Positions 1 through 11,110 of a stretch of DNA of 64,000 nt are shown here, in pieces; within the stretch, counting starts at the first letter, position 1; each line of letters begins with the position of its first letter. The notes beneath the pieces are model-generated. The model made no database searches, was not told the DNA's origin, and saw nothing but the letters and a program-made list of their open reading frames with translations. The translations under genes were made by a program, and so were the position numbers. The stretch comes from Trachythela sp. YZ-2020 (taxonomy: Eukaryota; Cnidaria; Anthozoa; Malacalcyonacea; Clavulariidae): positions 186,001-250,000 of the forward strand of contig JADLSH010000382.1 of NCBI GenBank assembly GCA_016169945.1. Reading direction: 5' to 3'.

Positions 1-1190
1 TGTTGACAAGTTGATGTGGTCGTCAAGTTGTGACTAGTCCGTTTCAACAAGTTTGTAGCAAGACTTGTTTTAACAAGTATGTGTCAAGTCTTCCAATAAC
101 TTGTAATGGCTTTGTTGACGGCAAAGGAGTTTTCATGCTACAGCTGAACCAATTTGAAATTGGCGAAACGGTATTATATTGATGGTTGCTAAGCGTTGTT
201 ATGCATAATGAAAGTTGTGGAGAAAGCAAGAACAGCTGAGTTTCAAGTTTCAACAGCAAAATGTGGTATAAAGTTTCCTTTGTTGAAGTTTGAAGAGAAA
301 AATGTCAAAACAATAGCTGGTAAGTGTTATATATAATAGCAAAGTTAGCATGCATGTTTTTTGTCATTACAGTAAAAAACTCAAATGTGTGAAAAATAAT
401 AACTATAGAAGTCAAAGTGATGTAATTACAAATTGTTGCCACTGAACAACATGCAGGAGAGGAATGGAAAACACTGAAATTTAAAAAAACCCCAAATACT
501 GTAGGGTTTTCAGAATATATTACAAAGGGGAAACAAAACATGAGGAAAGTTATGGTGAATAAGCTGCACATGCTCTTAGAGGATCTTGAACATTAAATTC
601 AAGAGGGCTGTTGGAAATTAGCAAGAAATGCTTGTGAAAGTCAAGTGGGTTTGGTCACTTGTCGAAAAAGTAAATTGGGCGTGGTCAAATTTGATGAATG
701 CCGTATTGCTTGCTTTTTCTAATTATGAAGCAAATATGCCATAAAGATTCACGCCATTTTCTCCGGAATAACTTGGCTGCTAAACAAGTACAATCAGGTG
801 AAAATACTGGGGATGACTTTCCCCTGTGTACCCCCTGTAAACATCACTGCAGTCATTAACAGTGGAAGTTACTTCGTTTCTTCACCAAACAAAGATGAAT
901 GTTACATTTTGAGCACATAACAGTTGAATATCCAGTTTTAGAATGCCTACATCTCTGCTGCTTCTCGTGAAAAGTTTTGTCTTGACTTATCTCTCTCAAT
1001 GTTGTGGAAACTGCTGCTGGCCTTCTCTTTTTGGGAGGGGTTTGGCCGACCTTTCTTGGAGACAACGTCTTTCTGATGTCGAGTGAGACTGTCCGCAAGA
1101 TGACTTGAAATGAATCAATTTTAGTTGATCTTTCTTTGGCACATCATGCTGAGAAAAGACGGTAAGATATACATCGGTTTATTGAACATG
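1..1190. other. Unannotated AT-rich stretch
   Basis: I see no supported gene here. The first 120 bases contain several imperfect repeats of a short motif related to caagtt/acaagt, which looks like a decayed simple repeat. The short open frames on the minus strand have no recognisable domain and no codon-like composition. The stretch ends just before the LINE-like sequence. Confidence 0.5.
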
Positions 1191-1476
1191 CCTAAACATG
1201 GCGGCTGCGAGCAGTGTTTGAGAAGGAGCTTAGCCTTGGCAATGCTACGTTTTATTCCTTGTTCGTAGTTTTAATCATTTTGGACCTTTTAAGCACTAGA
1301 GACTTTGCTGGAGTAAATAAAGACGATGAATATCTCACAAAAAAAGCAATTATCACAAAATCACAGCAAGTCCAATCTCAAGGCGTGTGGGAATGTAGTG
1401 CGAAAAGGAAGAGATCGTCAAAAGGGTGGCCTATTACAGCAATTATTCTACAGCAACATTTAAACTAATTATCCTT

Positions 1477-1506
1477 TCGCGTGATATCGAAACAAATCCT
1501 GGTTGG
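1477..1506 (+). other. 2A-like ribosome-skipping motif, degenerate
   Basis: The frame reads SRDIETNPGW. Many CR1/L2-type LINEs carry a motif ending in D-(I/V)-E-x-N-P-G-P directly before the endonuclease, and the skip needs the final proline. Here that proline is tryptophan and the residue before the Asp is Arg, so skipping should not work. That loss is inferred from the known rule. A frameshift separates the motif from the endonuclease frame. Confidence 0.6.
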
Positions 1507-2239
1507 CACGAGGAAGAAGATGAGCCTAGTGGTGATTATTTACAGCAATTATTTACTAAATGTTGCTCATATTAACATAAGAGTTTTGAGAAGTAAAGTG
1601 GAAGAAGTTAGGTTTTTGTTAAATGTTTGTCACTTTGATGTACTCGCTGTTTCGGAGACATTTCTAGACAAAAATATTAGCAATAATCAGTTAATTGTTG
1701 AAAATTATAACATCATACGTAGAGACCGTACATCTGGTCAGAAAGGCGTGGATTGTTTATTCTACACTTCAAACCAGTTATGCTAAATGAATTTAAGATC
1801 CCTTGAGAACGATTTAATCGAAGGAATATGGATCAAAATCAAAACAAGTAAGATTTCGTTTGTACTGGGAGCGGTTTATCGGCCACGTTCGGATTCTTAT
1901 TTCTTCGATCATTTTACAAAACCTTTGGGAAAAGTCTGGCTTAAGCATAATAATATTATGATTGTTGGTGACTTAAATTGTAATTATGGCGACAACCAGT
2001 CTACCATGAATGCGAAATTACAAAGTGTTTTCTCCCAGTTTGATCTTAATGTTCAGAATACAGAGCCTACTAGAGTGACCAGCTCTTCATCAACATTAAT
2101 AGATATAATAATTTCGAGTAACAAGTTGCATATTCTAAAAACAGGTAATTTAGAATTAGGAATATCTGATCATAATTATGTTGATCTATGGGTGTATAAA
2201 AACTCGCAAGAAGCGGCAACCACCCAAGTTAGTGGGTAA
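1481..2239 (+). pseudogene. LINE endonuclease (APE type), broken by an in-frame stop
   Basis: The same frame runs on both sides of a TAA at 1784-1786. Visible motifs of the exonuclease-endonuclease-phosphatase fold are the N-terminal HINIR, the metal-binding Glu in AVSETFLD, VYRPR, the catalytic GDLNCNY and the C-terminal SDH in GISDHNY. The enzyme would nick target DNA to prime reverse transcription. It lies directly after the 2A-like motif and before the RT start. Apart from the stop and the frame change upstream, the catalytic residues look preserved, so the copy is not very old. Confidence 0.85.
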
Positions 2240-3093
2240 ATGCTCGATCTTTTAAAAATTTTGATCTCGCTAAATTTCAACATGATTTGATGACTGCCCC
2301 TTGGTCAGTTTGTTCAGTCTTTCATGATCCTGATGACAACTACTTTGCTCGGTGCAAACTATTTAATTATATATGTGGTGAACATGCTCCTTATAAAGAA
2401 ATAAGCTCCTTATAAAGAAATAAAAATAAGAAGCGAGTCCCTACCTTGGATAAACCCCCAAATACGAAATCAAATGAATAAAAGGTACAAATATTTTTTG
2501 CAAGCAAAAAGCTCAAATAATCCCGAGTTATTGTTGAAATACAGAAGTTAAGAAACGAAATAACAAAAGAAGTTCGTGCCGAAAAAGAGAGTATTGGCGG
2601 TTGATAAAAAACAACAGTAATACAAATAAAACAAAATCGAATAAAATTATGGCCATCAAAAGGTCAGACGAATCGTTGGCCACGGATTATAACGAGATAG
2701 CTAATATTTTAACAACTTTTTTGCTACTATCAGGGAGAAGCTGTCAAATAATTATAACAATACTGGTAACCCTAACAATAATGATCAAATCTTACGAATT
2801 CAAAGGGTTAAACCGACAATAATGAATATTGATCTGTCTTCTGAATCTCTAAACAATGTAATTTCAAGATTGAAATAAAATAAGGCAAGTGGTTCGGTTA
2901 AAATATCAGCCAAATTACTGAAGTGCGCAAATAACGCGATAGCACCATCGCTTCTATCTTTTTAAGCAGCGCAAATACTTGTGAAGTATCATGCAAGTGG
3001 GAAACGGTAAATGTCTCTGCATTGTATAGAAAGGATGACAAGACCGATAAGGATAATTACAGGCCAATTTGCTTAATTTGTGTCCCTGGAAAG
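2240..3093 (+). pseudogene. LINE reverse transcriptase, N-terminal part (frame-broken)
   Basis: Across all three frames one can follow a linker, a helix-rich stretch (ending near YWRLIKNN), the segment NIDLSSESLNNVISRLK and then a block containing DNYRPICLICVPGKL, which corresponds to the conserved 'YRPIS' region of LINE reverse transcriptases. Several indels and stops break the frame. The RT is cut at the TTAA at 3094-3097. The rest of the catalytic domain, with its YADD box, lies at 10331-11110. Confidence 0.75.
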
Positions 3094-3097
3094 TTAA

Positions 3098-4050
3098 GAG
3101 CAGATGTCAGTAAGCGCCAAATAAATTTGAAAAATTGTGGCAAGTCGTGAAAAATCGATTTCGCGCATATGTTCAGGATTGATACCCTATTATGTCCCAA
3201 TCATCATGGTGAAGTTTATTACTGAAAATATTTTTTTGCTTTTGAGAAATAAGGATTTTTGTCGGAACGCGTAATTATGCTAATTTTTAGAACCTCAAAT
3301 TGGCCGACTTCAGTGACCTCATGTAACGAAACTATCTAGCCTTTGATAATGATAACATCATATTCCTTTTGCTTGCCATCTATACTTCATTCACGATCAT
3401 TATTGAAGATTTTGCTAATATGTGGAATTTATTACGAATTTTCTTATCAGCTATACTTTTTCTTACTGTAAAAGTAGCCTCAAAATAATGGTCATTTTAA
3501 CTATGAGCGATACAACGAAATCCAATAAGCTTCACGATTTTAAAAGACGAAGTGATGGCGATTCAAACGTTGTAAAAATTTCTTCGTGTATTTGAATCGT
3601 ATTTACGAGAGGCGAGCTCAAAGTTACGTAAAATTCAAATACCAGTGACCAACTGAAATCGACAAGATCGTGTAGTGGGTCGTCAATGAGTGACGTTACT
3701 ACCGTGTAACATTTGTAAAACTTAAGCATAAACTCTTACCTTGTATAGTTATTTAAGTTAAAAGCTTCAACTGCTGTTTATCAATTGTTTCTCAGTTTAA
3801 GAGCATCGCATCCGGTTTCGCGTAATAAAGTCAGCATGGTATAATCCGATTGTAACAAATTCTTTGACATTTCATTTCTTAAATTTCGTTGGAGTAGCAA
3901 GTTGAACTTTCTTCTCTCCTTTATTCTTGATTTTTAGCCCAGAAATGAAGTATCAAGCTGTTATTGCCAAGTCAAGGTTCATATAATGTTGGCTAGATCG
4001 TTAATCGAGATAAAGCACGGCGAATGTACAAAGTCACTTGATTGACATAC
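3098..4050 (+). repeat. Left terminal inverted repeat of the TTAA transposon
   Basis: It matches the reverse complement of 9383-10326 along its length with scattered substitutions and small indels. The outer end is GAGCAGATGTCAGTAAGC and the inner end lies near the motif cacttgattgacat. The short frames inside it are incidental. Promoter elements for the gene starting at 4118 probably lie in this arm; that is inference. Confidence 0.9.
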
Positions 4051-4117
4051 ATTGTTTTTGCAAGGTGCAAGCTAATCATTAATCAGTAGGCGCGCTTTCT
4101 CACACTAGATTCAAAAC

Positions 4118-4529
4118 ATGGAGATTTGCTGCTCTTTTAAATCTATTGTCGGTGGAATCTGTGGTTTTGACCGTAAAGATCGAGGTCATTATATACAGGT
4201 GTTGCCTCTAATGACATGCAAGAAAGACATCTCGAGTCACTTGCGGAGTTGTAAGTTTTCTGGCCCTCAAAATGAGGTGGACTTAATTTTGTGCCGTGCT
4301 GGTTTGTTCAAAGCACCAAAAAACATACACGAGATAACAATTTGTCCAAATCATCGTTCTACTCTTGGTGTTGGATGGAGTCGGGGCTGTAACTCTAGAT
4401 GTAGGGTACCCAAAGAGGTTTCTGGACACAAAGGAAAAGGAAAAATTCCAAAGGCAGACAGGGGAATTGGAAAACGCTTTTCACAGATACTGTTAAAACA
4501 CACTGGAACATTTATTCAAGTTGGTTCTG
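4118..4529 (+). CDS. Transposon gene exon 1: Cys/His-rich N-terminal domain
   Basis: The exon starts with an ATG 68 bases inside the left TIR's inner edge and ends at a consensus donor (TCTG|GTAAGT), leaving phase 1. The roughly 137 residues hold paired Cys and His (for example ICPNHR and CNSRCRVP) that could bind zinc, followed by a Lys/Gly-rich basic stretch. I read it as the DNA-binding N terminus of the transposase candidate. The phase matches the next exon at 4629. The Cys/His layout is not a standard THAP or BED finger. Confidence 0.6.
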
Positions 4530-4628
4530 GTAAGTATTAGAAAAAGTCCTCTCTACTTGGTCTACTGGTGATTTTAAGGACACAGAAGAACTTTTAACAT
4601 TGTCAAATTTACAATTCAATATATTAAG

Positions 4629-4723
4629 GAATGTGTACAAACTGTGAAAAAAAGTTAAAACAAATGCAGCCTGAAACTGATGCCGTATCAAGTATTTCAA
4701 TGGATTTTGACAAGCTTCAATTG
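4629..4723 (+). CDS. Transposon gene exon 2 (short)
   Basis: This 95-base exon begins after ATTAAG and ends at a donor TTG|GTGAGT. It completes the split codon left by exon 1 and leaves phase 0, which fits exon 3. It encodes about 31 residues beginning MCTNCEKKLKQMQ, with a CxxC pair and a charged helix. The acceptor has a weak pyrimidine tract, so the exact start is less certain than the end. Confidence 0.5.
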
Positions 4724-4812
4724 GTGAGTAAAAAATTTCTGGCATGTGAACTAAAAGAGTAAATAAAATACAACTGATTCCCCAACCAGGGTGGTAAAAA
4801 GTGGGGAATTCC

Positions 4813-5220
4813 TAGCCTGCATAGCCGGCCCTCGTTTGAAGTTAGGGCTTGATTTGAAGCAGCCATGTGGGAGGAAAGAAGGCCTGCAATCAAACCCCCA
4901 TTTCTGGAATACATGCCGTTCAATTTCTGGACTGAGAATACTAGAATTTGAATGGCGAAACATATAATTCACATGTTTATGCACAAGTGAAAACATTGTT
5001 ACATTTCTTCCTCTTGATTGACATGTTTACGCACAAGTGATGTACATTTCTTTCTGTTCGGGGTTTTCCCCTATTTCAGCTAAGTTTTTTTGGTCAATTT
5101 TCACAAGACTATTAGGGCGTGTAGTCCATAAATGGGGGTTTGATTGCAGGTCCTCTTTCCTCCCCCATGACCGCTTCGAATCAAGCCCTAACTTCAAACG
5201 AGGGCCGGCTACGCAGGCTA
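4813..5220. mobile_element. MULE-type MITE with 9-bp target duplication (in transposon intron 2)
   Basis: The two ends are inverted copies of about 115 bases that begin TAGCCTGC. Both sides carry the same 9-bp duplication GGGAATTCC (4804-4812 and 5221-5229). A 9-bp duplication and long TIRs are typical of Mutator-like elements. The element at 38139-38337 has the same first bases and also a 9-bp duplication, so the two belong to one TIR group. No ORF of note lies inside. Confidence 0.85.
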
Positions 5221-5325
5221 GGGAATTCCCAATACGCATGGCGCTTAATTTTTAAACCGTAACTACGCGTCATGGATAATTTTTTGACCCATCATACATC
5301 ACACATATTACGTTGCGATCACGTA

Positions 5326-5614
5326 CAGGGCCGCCGAGATGGGGCGGAGGGGGGGGGCAACTTGAGAGAGAGCCTAAAATTGAGCAGGTCCCGTCAAAAT
5401 GTAGGGGTCGGTGTATAAAGGGCCTACTTGCAGATTGAGAGCATTTTTGAAATTGGGGGCCCCTTTTTAAGTTAGTTCCACTTGCATTCTAGTTGGGACC
5501 CCTTATATGCCTTAGCACAGTTTTAGTCTTTTTCTGCTGTTTGAAAATAATGACGTCATAGTGCCCACAGAGAAAATTTTGCCCCGGGCCCCGCGAATTC
5601 TCTCGGCGGCCCTG
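5326..5614. mobile_element. hAT-type MITE (in transposon intron 2)
   Basis: The ends are CAGGGCCGCCGAGA and its inverse TCTCGGCGGCCCTG. The flanks ATCACGTA (5318-5325) and ATCACACA (5615-5622) look like an 8-bp duplication with two later changes. CAGGG termini with an 8-bp duplication are typical of hAT elements. The inside is G-rich and non-coding. The rest of the intron (5615-6053) holds short imperfect palindromes around the motif atcaca and no gene. Confidence 0.75.
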
Positions 5615-6053
5615 ATCACACATCATGCATCACGCGGCTTATTTGAGAATGTAATCTCAAATCACGCAGCTAATTTTGGTGCTATCATAATCACACAGAG
5701 TCTCTAAGTAATCCCGCCCAACCGCATTTCCATACCACAGAAAGCCCACTGGGCAATGAGCTGACTACAAAATCTACTACACTTAAAGCGGTGACGTCAT
5801 GATGATCATTGTGGTTAAAGTTTGAGAATTAAAGTAACCAGTGAAACAAAACTAAAAATGCATTGACACTAAATGATAATTATAGATGTTTCCAATTAAG
5901 GGGTGAGTCCGGCGCGCAAAGCATAAGTGGAAAAATCACCGGCCCTGGCGCGGCTACTAATCAATGCTCACATCTATATTTTTTTATAAACAAGATAATG
6001 TAAAAACGTAAAAAAAACGTGAATGAAATGTTGATATTTTTACATTTGTATAG

Positions 6054-7073
6054 ACAAATAAAGATCCAGAAGTCTCCCTTAAAACACCACTGATTTCAAC
6101 TCCAGTTGCATCAGCCTCTGCAGTACACGATACACCAGTGAGCCTTTATCAGCCTTCACAGGCGCCATCAGTATCTTTTATTTACGAAGAAGATAAATCC
6201 TGTGAGACACCTACAGACCACCTAAACGCATTTCTGGCATCACGCGACATAAGCCCAATCCGCCACTCCTTGACAACGTCGTGGGACACAGCGTCCTCGC
6301 GAACAAAACGGCATCACTCTCGAAAGGCGAAACAAGCTGTACAAGCATGTCTCGAAGAAATTGCGCCCCAAGACCACAAACAACTTTTTAACTCAGTCTG
6401 CAGTTCTTATAACACTTGTGTAAATATAGATTCCACTCTGCTAGACGCACTTACTGAGTGCTACAACAACGCTGGTCATTGGAGTACGCGAAGACAGATT
6501 CTGTCAATTATTGCAGATAAAGTCAGCTTTAAAGAACTACAGAGGTGGATTCCAGACCTTTCCAGGTACCGTTACAACATCGCAAGGCATCATCGTCTCT
6601 TACACGGAAGAGGTTCCGTTGTTCTTGCCCCGTCAGCAACCAGAATGTATGTTCCACCAGAAAAACTAGACCACTTTCTATCATTTATTACAAGTACGCA
6701 TGTTGTACAAGATCTGCCCTTTGGCGAAAAGTCTCTCAAATTATCCTCAAATACCGAAATTAAAGTACCAAATGTAATCAGAACAATGATCCCTGAGCAA
6801 ATTGTTAAGCAATACCAAAGTTATTGTAATGAGTCAGGCTTTGCTCCAATGAGTAGAAGCACCTTGTACCGAGTACTCAAGTTATGTTCAGCGTCGGTAC
6901 GGAAATCACTGCAAGGTTTGGATAGCTTCTCCGCTGAAGGGGCTAAAGCTTTTGAAGATCTGGAAGGGATTGTGGACAAACTTGGTGATGAATATGGAAA
7001 AGGCCTTACGTGGGCAAAAGAACAAAATGAAAAGCTAAAACTTTCCAAGAGATATCTCAAAACTGACTACAAG
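6054..7073 (+). CDS. Transposon gene exon 3: large helical domain
   Basis: The exon opens after TTTGTATAG in phase 0 and ends at AAG|GTAAGT in phase 0. It encodes about 340 residues without a stop. The first ~90 are Ser/Pro/Lys-rich and probably unstructured. The rest (from about KQAVQACLEEIAPQ) is helix-rich and includes a segment MSRSTLYRVLKLCSASVRK that looks like a helix-turn-helix. No named domain is recognised. It sits between the zinc-binding N terminus and the DDE-like region, a common place for target-recognition helices. Confidence 0.7.
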
Positions 7074-7090
7074 GTAAGTGACCATTAATA

Positions 7091-7312
7091 AAGGGGGCGC
7101 AGCCAGGATTTTCCAAACGGGGGGTGAGGGGGGGCACAAGTCCGGGAAAGCTGCAATTTATTTTGTTCCCTCACAAACACCGAACCAAAAAATAATAAAA
7201 AAAGGAAGCGAAACCAGAATGTTAAAACCAGGCTAACAGAGAGAATGGCAAATATTGTACTCGACATGATGGGAGACTACGGCCCCCTGCCACCCTTCTC
7301 GCTACGCCCCTG
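7091..7312. mobile_element. hAT-like MITE remnant in intron 3
   Basis: The 304-base intron 7074-7377 is mostly one short element: its left end reads AGGGGGCGCAGCCAGG and its right end CGCTACGCCCCTG, which are imperfect inverted copies. GGGGCGTAGCC-type ends are common on animal hAT MITEs. I could not identify a clean target duplication, so the boundaries are approximate. Confidence 0.5.
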
Positions 7313-7377
7313 AATGATTGATTGATAGACAACACATACATTGCCTTTAAAGACTTCTACGTACATCTTTCTTACAG

Positions 7378-8796
7378 GTTCACATCTCGCAAAGTTCCAC
7401 AGTACCTGATCACTGCATACGATACAGTCTTAGCTGTCCCGATGACAAAGACTACAATTCGTCTTGTGGTCATGAACATAATGAAAGGTGTGACCGCTGT
7501 GAAGTGTTTCCTGGTGTTATTTATGAGGTTGACACAGTTTTAGACAACCTTGAAGATGGAGCTGAAAAAGATGAAATGAAATATGACTTCAAGCACTCTG
7601 TTGACAAAATTGAGGCATGGAAAGCTCATCTGCTCCGTTCAATAAATCAAGACCAGTCGAGGTTAGATATTCTCCAAAATCTGGGCCCAGAGTCAGCACT
7701 CCTTGTTCTTGATTGGGCCATGAAATTTCTGCCAAGGAAGTTCCGTGAGGCCCAGAGCGATTAGTTTGGTAAACGCGGCATCAGCTGGCATATAACAGTA
7801 GCTATCCGAAGAAATGAGGAGGGGAAAATGCAAATGCTTACCTTTGTACATGCATTTGAAAAGTGCATCCAGGAAAGCGACACAGTCTTGGCAATCATTG
7901 ATAATGTCTTCAGCCAGCTTAAGTCAATTGTACCAGAAATTAAAACAGTCTTTCTTAGACAAGACAATGCTGGATGCTACCACTCTACTTCAATGTTGTT
8001 ATCAGTCCACCGAATAGCTACCAAGAACAACATCCATCTATCCCGTGTTGATTACTCTGAACCTCAAGGGGGTAAAGGATCGTGCGATCGCAAAGCAGCA
8101 ACGATAAAATGTAAAATAAAAGTTTATCACAACGAAGGTCATGATATTGAGACAGCAGAACAGATGGTAGAAGCGATAGAGTCAGCACGTGGTATGCAAG
8201 GGGTAAGGGTAACGTTACGTGGGCAGCAAACTAGCCAGTTACCTTTTCCAGTGAAATGGGAGGGAATCAGTTTTCTTAACAACATGGAACTCAGCGATGA
8301 AGGAATACGAGTCTGGAGAGCCTATGGGATAGGACACGGCAAACTCTTATTGTGGAAAGATTTCGATGTACCAGAGAATCACCAATTCCCTACCCTTAAT
8401 ACTGTAGGTGAACTTAGCGCTCGCACATCCTCCAATTCATTCACTGATGTCACCGCAAGACGACGTTCCAACAAAAGCGATGCAACAAATCAAGCTGAGA
8501 TAGTTGTGCAACAAGAAACAGCAGATGATAATTTTGAACCTGAGGACGAGAGTTTGTTCTTTTGCTCAGAAGAAGGCTGCATCAAGTCCTTCCAGAGATA
8601 TTCTTCGCTTCAAAACCACATCGACTGTGGTAAGCACGAGTACGTTTTAGAGCGTGAAACCCTGTTCGACAAGGCAATTATGATGTACGCAGCTAAACTT
8701 GAGCAAGGAGCAACTTGCGATGTGCCACAGATCTCTGAAGGCCTTCCCTCTGTGCTAGTAGATGAGCCGCCTACACTGAAAATGGGCGGGCGCTAA
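7378..8796 (+). pseudogene. Transposon gene exon 4, first part: DDE-like transposase candidate with C2H2 finger (in-frame TAG)
   Basis: The exon starts after CTTACAG in phase 0 and reads through a Cys/His cluster (SSCGHEHNERCDRCEVF, near 7455-7510). A TAG at 7762-7764 interrupts the frame, which continues unchanged to 8796. Candidate catalytic acids are the Asp in LVLDWAMKF just before the stop, the Asp in LRQDNAGCYH (near 7963) and a Glu or Asp in SEPQGGKGSCDR (near 8060-8090). This spacing fits an RNase-H-fold DDE transposase but is not proof. Near 8566-8640 there is a C2H2 finger (C-x4-C, H-x5-H). A one-base loss near 8787 shifts the frame. Confidence 0.65.
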
Positions 8797-9326
8797 AAAG
8801 TACCAAGAAGCGCAAGCGACACTCAGAAAAGCAGAAGCAATATCTACTAGAAATTTATCAGATTGGCGAGCAAACTGGTCAAAAGGCTGAACCTGTATCC
8901 GTTTCAAAAGCCATGAGAAAAGCAAAGCTGTCCAGTGGCGAACCAATGTTCACTGCCTCAGAATTTTTGACATCACAGCAAATTGCAAGTTTCTTTTCGC
9001 GTGTAACAGCAAAAAAGAAAGAATGTCAAGATTTTGATGAATTTCAAAGAGACAAACAGGAAGTTGAAACAGAGAAACTATTACAAGGTTTGCAAAATGA
9101 GGTTATTGATGTAGTTTCCACGCACCATCCAATCATGTACGACACGTACAACCTCTGCGACTATGCCTCCCGCAAGAAGCTAGACAGGTTTTCTATTTTG
9201 GTGCTAAAAGATATATGTTCCTCTTTTCAGCTAGATGTTTCTAACATCAGAGTTAAACGCAAGAAACCGTACATTGACCTAATAGTGAACTTAGTCGAAA
9301 AGTGTACATGCCAATACAAATGCTAA
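8797..9326 (+). pseudogene. Transposon gene exon 4, C-terminal part: HTH-like and SAP-like segments, out of frame
   Basis: Coding resumes in another frame right after the frameshift. A basic stretch (KSTKKRKRHSEKQ) leads into a segment with EFLTSQQIASFFSR, which looks like a homeodomain-type helix-turn-helix. The last ~50 residues (DRFSILVLKDICSSFQLDVSNIR onward, in pieces) resemble a SAP-type DNA-binding helix pair. The ORF ends 57 bases before the right TIR. All three features suggest DNA binding by the same transposase, which is disabled in this copy. Confidence 0.6.
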
Positions 9327-9382
9327 CATAATTTACTAGCGGATGAGCATTGTATACACAAGTACTACAATACCGAACAGAA

Positions 9383-10326
9383 ATGTCAATCAAGTGACAT
9401 TGTACATTCGCCGTGCTTTATCTCGATTAACGATCTAGCCAACATTATATGAACCTTGACTTGGCAATAACAGCTTGATACTTCATTTCTGGGCTAAAAA
9501 TCAAGAATAAAGGAGAGAAGAAAGTTCAACTTGCTACTCCAAAGAAATTCAAGAAATGAAATGTCAAATAATTTGTTACAATCGGATTATACCATGCTGA
9601 CTTTATTACGCGAAACCGGATGCGATGCTCTTAAACTGGGAAACAATTGATAAACAGCAGTTGAAGCTTTTAACTTCAATAACTATACAAGGTAAGAGTT
9701 TATGCTTAAGTTTTACAAATGTTACGCGGTAGTAAACGTGACTCATTGTATAACCCACTAGACTATCTTGTCGATTTCAGTTGGTCACTGGTATTTGAAT
9801 TTTACATAACTTTGACCTCGCCTCTCGTAAATACGATTCAAATACACAAATAAATTTTTACATCGTTTGAATCGCGGTCACTTCGTCTTTTAAAATCTTG
9901 AAGCTTGTTGGATTTAATTGTATCGCTCATAGTTAAAATGACAATTATTTCGAGGCTACTTTTACAGTAAGAAAAAGTATAGCTGATAAGAAAATTCGTA
10001 ATAAATTCCACATTTTAGCAAAATCTGCAATAATGATCGTGAATGAAGAATAAATGGCAAGCAAAAGGAATGTGATGTTATCATTATCAAAGGTTAGATA
10101 GTTTCGTTGCACGAGGTCACTGAAGTAGGCCAATTTGAGGCACTAAAAATTAGCATAATTACTCGTTCCGACTAAAATCCTTATTTCTCAAAAGGAAAAA
10201 AATATTTTCACTAATAAACTTCACCATGATGATTGGGACATAATAGGCTGTCAATCCTGAAAATATGAGCGAAATCGATTTTTCAAGACTTGCCACGAAT
10301 TGTTTGGTGCTTACTGACATCTGCTC
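9383..10326 (+). repeat. Right terminal inverted repeat of the TTAA transposon
   Basis: This is the reverse complement of 3098-4050 with scattered changes. It ends GCTTACTGACATCTGCTC followed by TTAA at 10327-10330. The minus-strand frame at 9945-10133 is a chance frame in the repeat. Confidence 0.9.
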
Positions 10327-10330
10327 TTAA

Positions 10331-11110
10331 TGGAATCCTGAGTGGCTTCGACAATTATAGATCATTCGGATTGCCATAATCTTCGTAACATTCATCAATG
10401 GGCTCACAAGAAGGGTCACTCAACTGAATTACTTCTCCTTAAGATGACAGAAGACTGGCGAATCGCGCGCTTGATAAAAAATTAGTTGTTGGGGTGGTAT
10501 TTGTAGGTTTTAAAAAGGCTTTTGACCCAGTTCCACATCATGCCCTCCAAAACAAACCACTAAACCAGGGGATTTCGGGAGATTTATGATCATGGATTGC
10601 AGATTTTCTACAAAAAAGACATATTGTCACAAACGTAAATGGATTTTCGTCAAGTAAAAGAGAAGTGAAATTTGGAGTTCCCCACGGATCTGTTTTGGGT
10701 CCGATTCTGTTTTCCATATTTTGTGATGATCTTCCAAATATTATACAGCACGAAAGCGGAAATATTTATATGTATGCAGATGATACTACCATATATGCAG
10801 TTGGTGTTAACCCAGATATTGTTTCTGATATTTTGAATGGAATTTTGGAAAAATTAAGTGTTTGGTGCCAGAAAATCAACTTACTCCACATCCGGGAAAA
10901 ACTGAGTATATGATATTATAGGATGCGGATGTTTCGCCGGCTCACTTAAAGCTGTAAGATTTGGAGATTATTTCTCTCAGGCACGTCTATTCATCAAGAT
11001 GCCTAGGTCTAGAAATAGATTCTGATCTCAAATGGAAAGTTCACATATCGATGCGATTATATGCTCATCCTTTATATCAGATACTTTATTGGGATGAGTA
11101 GAATAACAAC
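10331..11110 (+). pseudogene. LINE reverse transcriptase, C-terminal part (YADD box)
   Basis: This continues the LINE cut at 3094. A frame-broken segment with HKKGHSTELLLLKMTEDWR and VFVGFKKAFDPVPHH (RT motif A area) is followed by the intact frame 10665-10913 with GVPHGSVLGPILF and the catalytic YADD at 10773-10784. The LINE decays after about 11100 and no poly-A or simple-repeat tail is visible. The fit with the 5' half makes one LINE of about 2.7 kb once the inserted transposon is ignored. Confidence 0.85.

Larger units (their letters stand above)
1200..3097 (+). mobile_element. 5' portion of a CR1/L2-like non-LTR retrotransposon (LINE), interrupted at its 3' side
   Basis: Reading left to right there is an N-terminal stretch with a 2A-like motif, an apurinic-type endonuclease (about 1553-2239) and the start of a reverse transcriptase (about 2240-3093). 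The RT reading stops exactly at a TTAA and resumes at 10331, after the nested DNA transposon. The order 2A-like motif, endonuclease, RT fits the CR1/L2/Rex1 group of LINEs. The copy is dead: several frameshifts and an in-frame stop at 1784-1786. The true 5' end is not defined. Confidence 0.8.
3098..10326 (+). mobile_element. 7.2 kb DNA transposon with long TIRs and TTAA target duplication, nested in a LINE
   Basis: The left end begins GAGCAGATGTCAGTAAGC right after a TTAA (3094-3097). The right end is its reverse complement with one mismatch and is followed by TTAA (10327-10330). The inverted repeats run inward for about 950 bases. The outer flanks join into one LINE reverse transcriptase, which proves an insertion. 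Inside is a spliced gene on the plus strand (exons 4118-4529, 4629-4723, 6054-7073, 7378-9326) encoding a DDE-like protein with zinc fingers. TTAA duplications are known for piggyBac, Kolobok and Sola3. The protein does not obviously read as piggyBac, and I cannot place the family. Confidence 0.9.

Noticed and set aside
4717..5255. Overlapping frames on both strands around 4.7-5.25 kb
   Set aside because: They are generated by the inverted arms of the MULE-type MITE at 4813-5220.
9945..10133. Short hydrophobic minus-strand frame
   Set aside because: Located inside the right TIR and matched by a frame in the left TIR; consequence of the inverted repeat.
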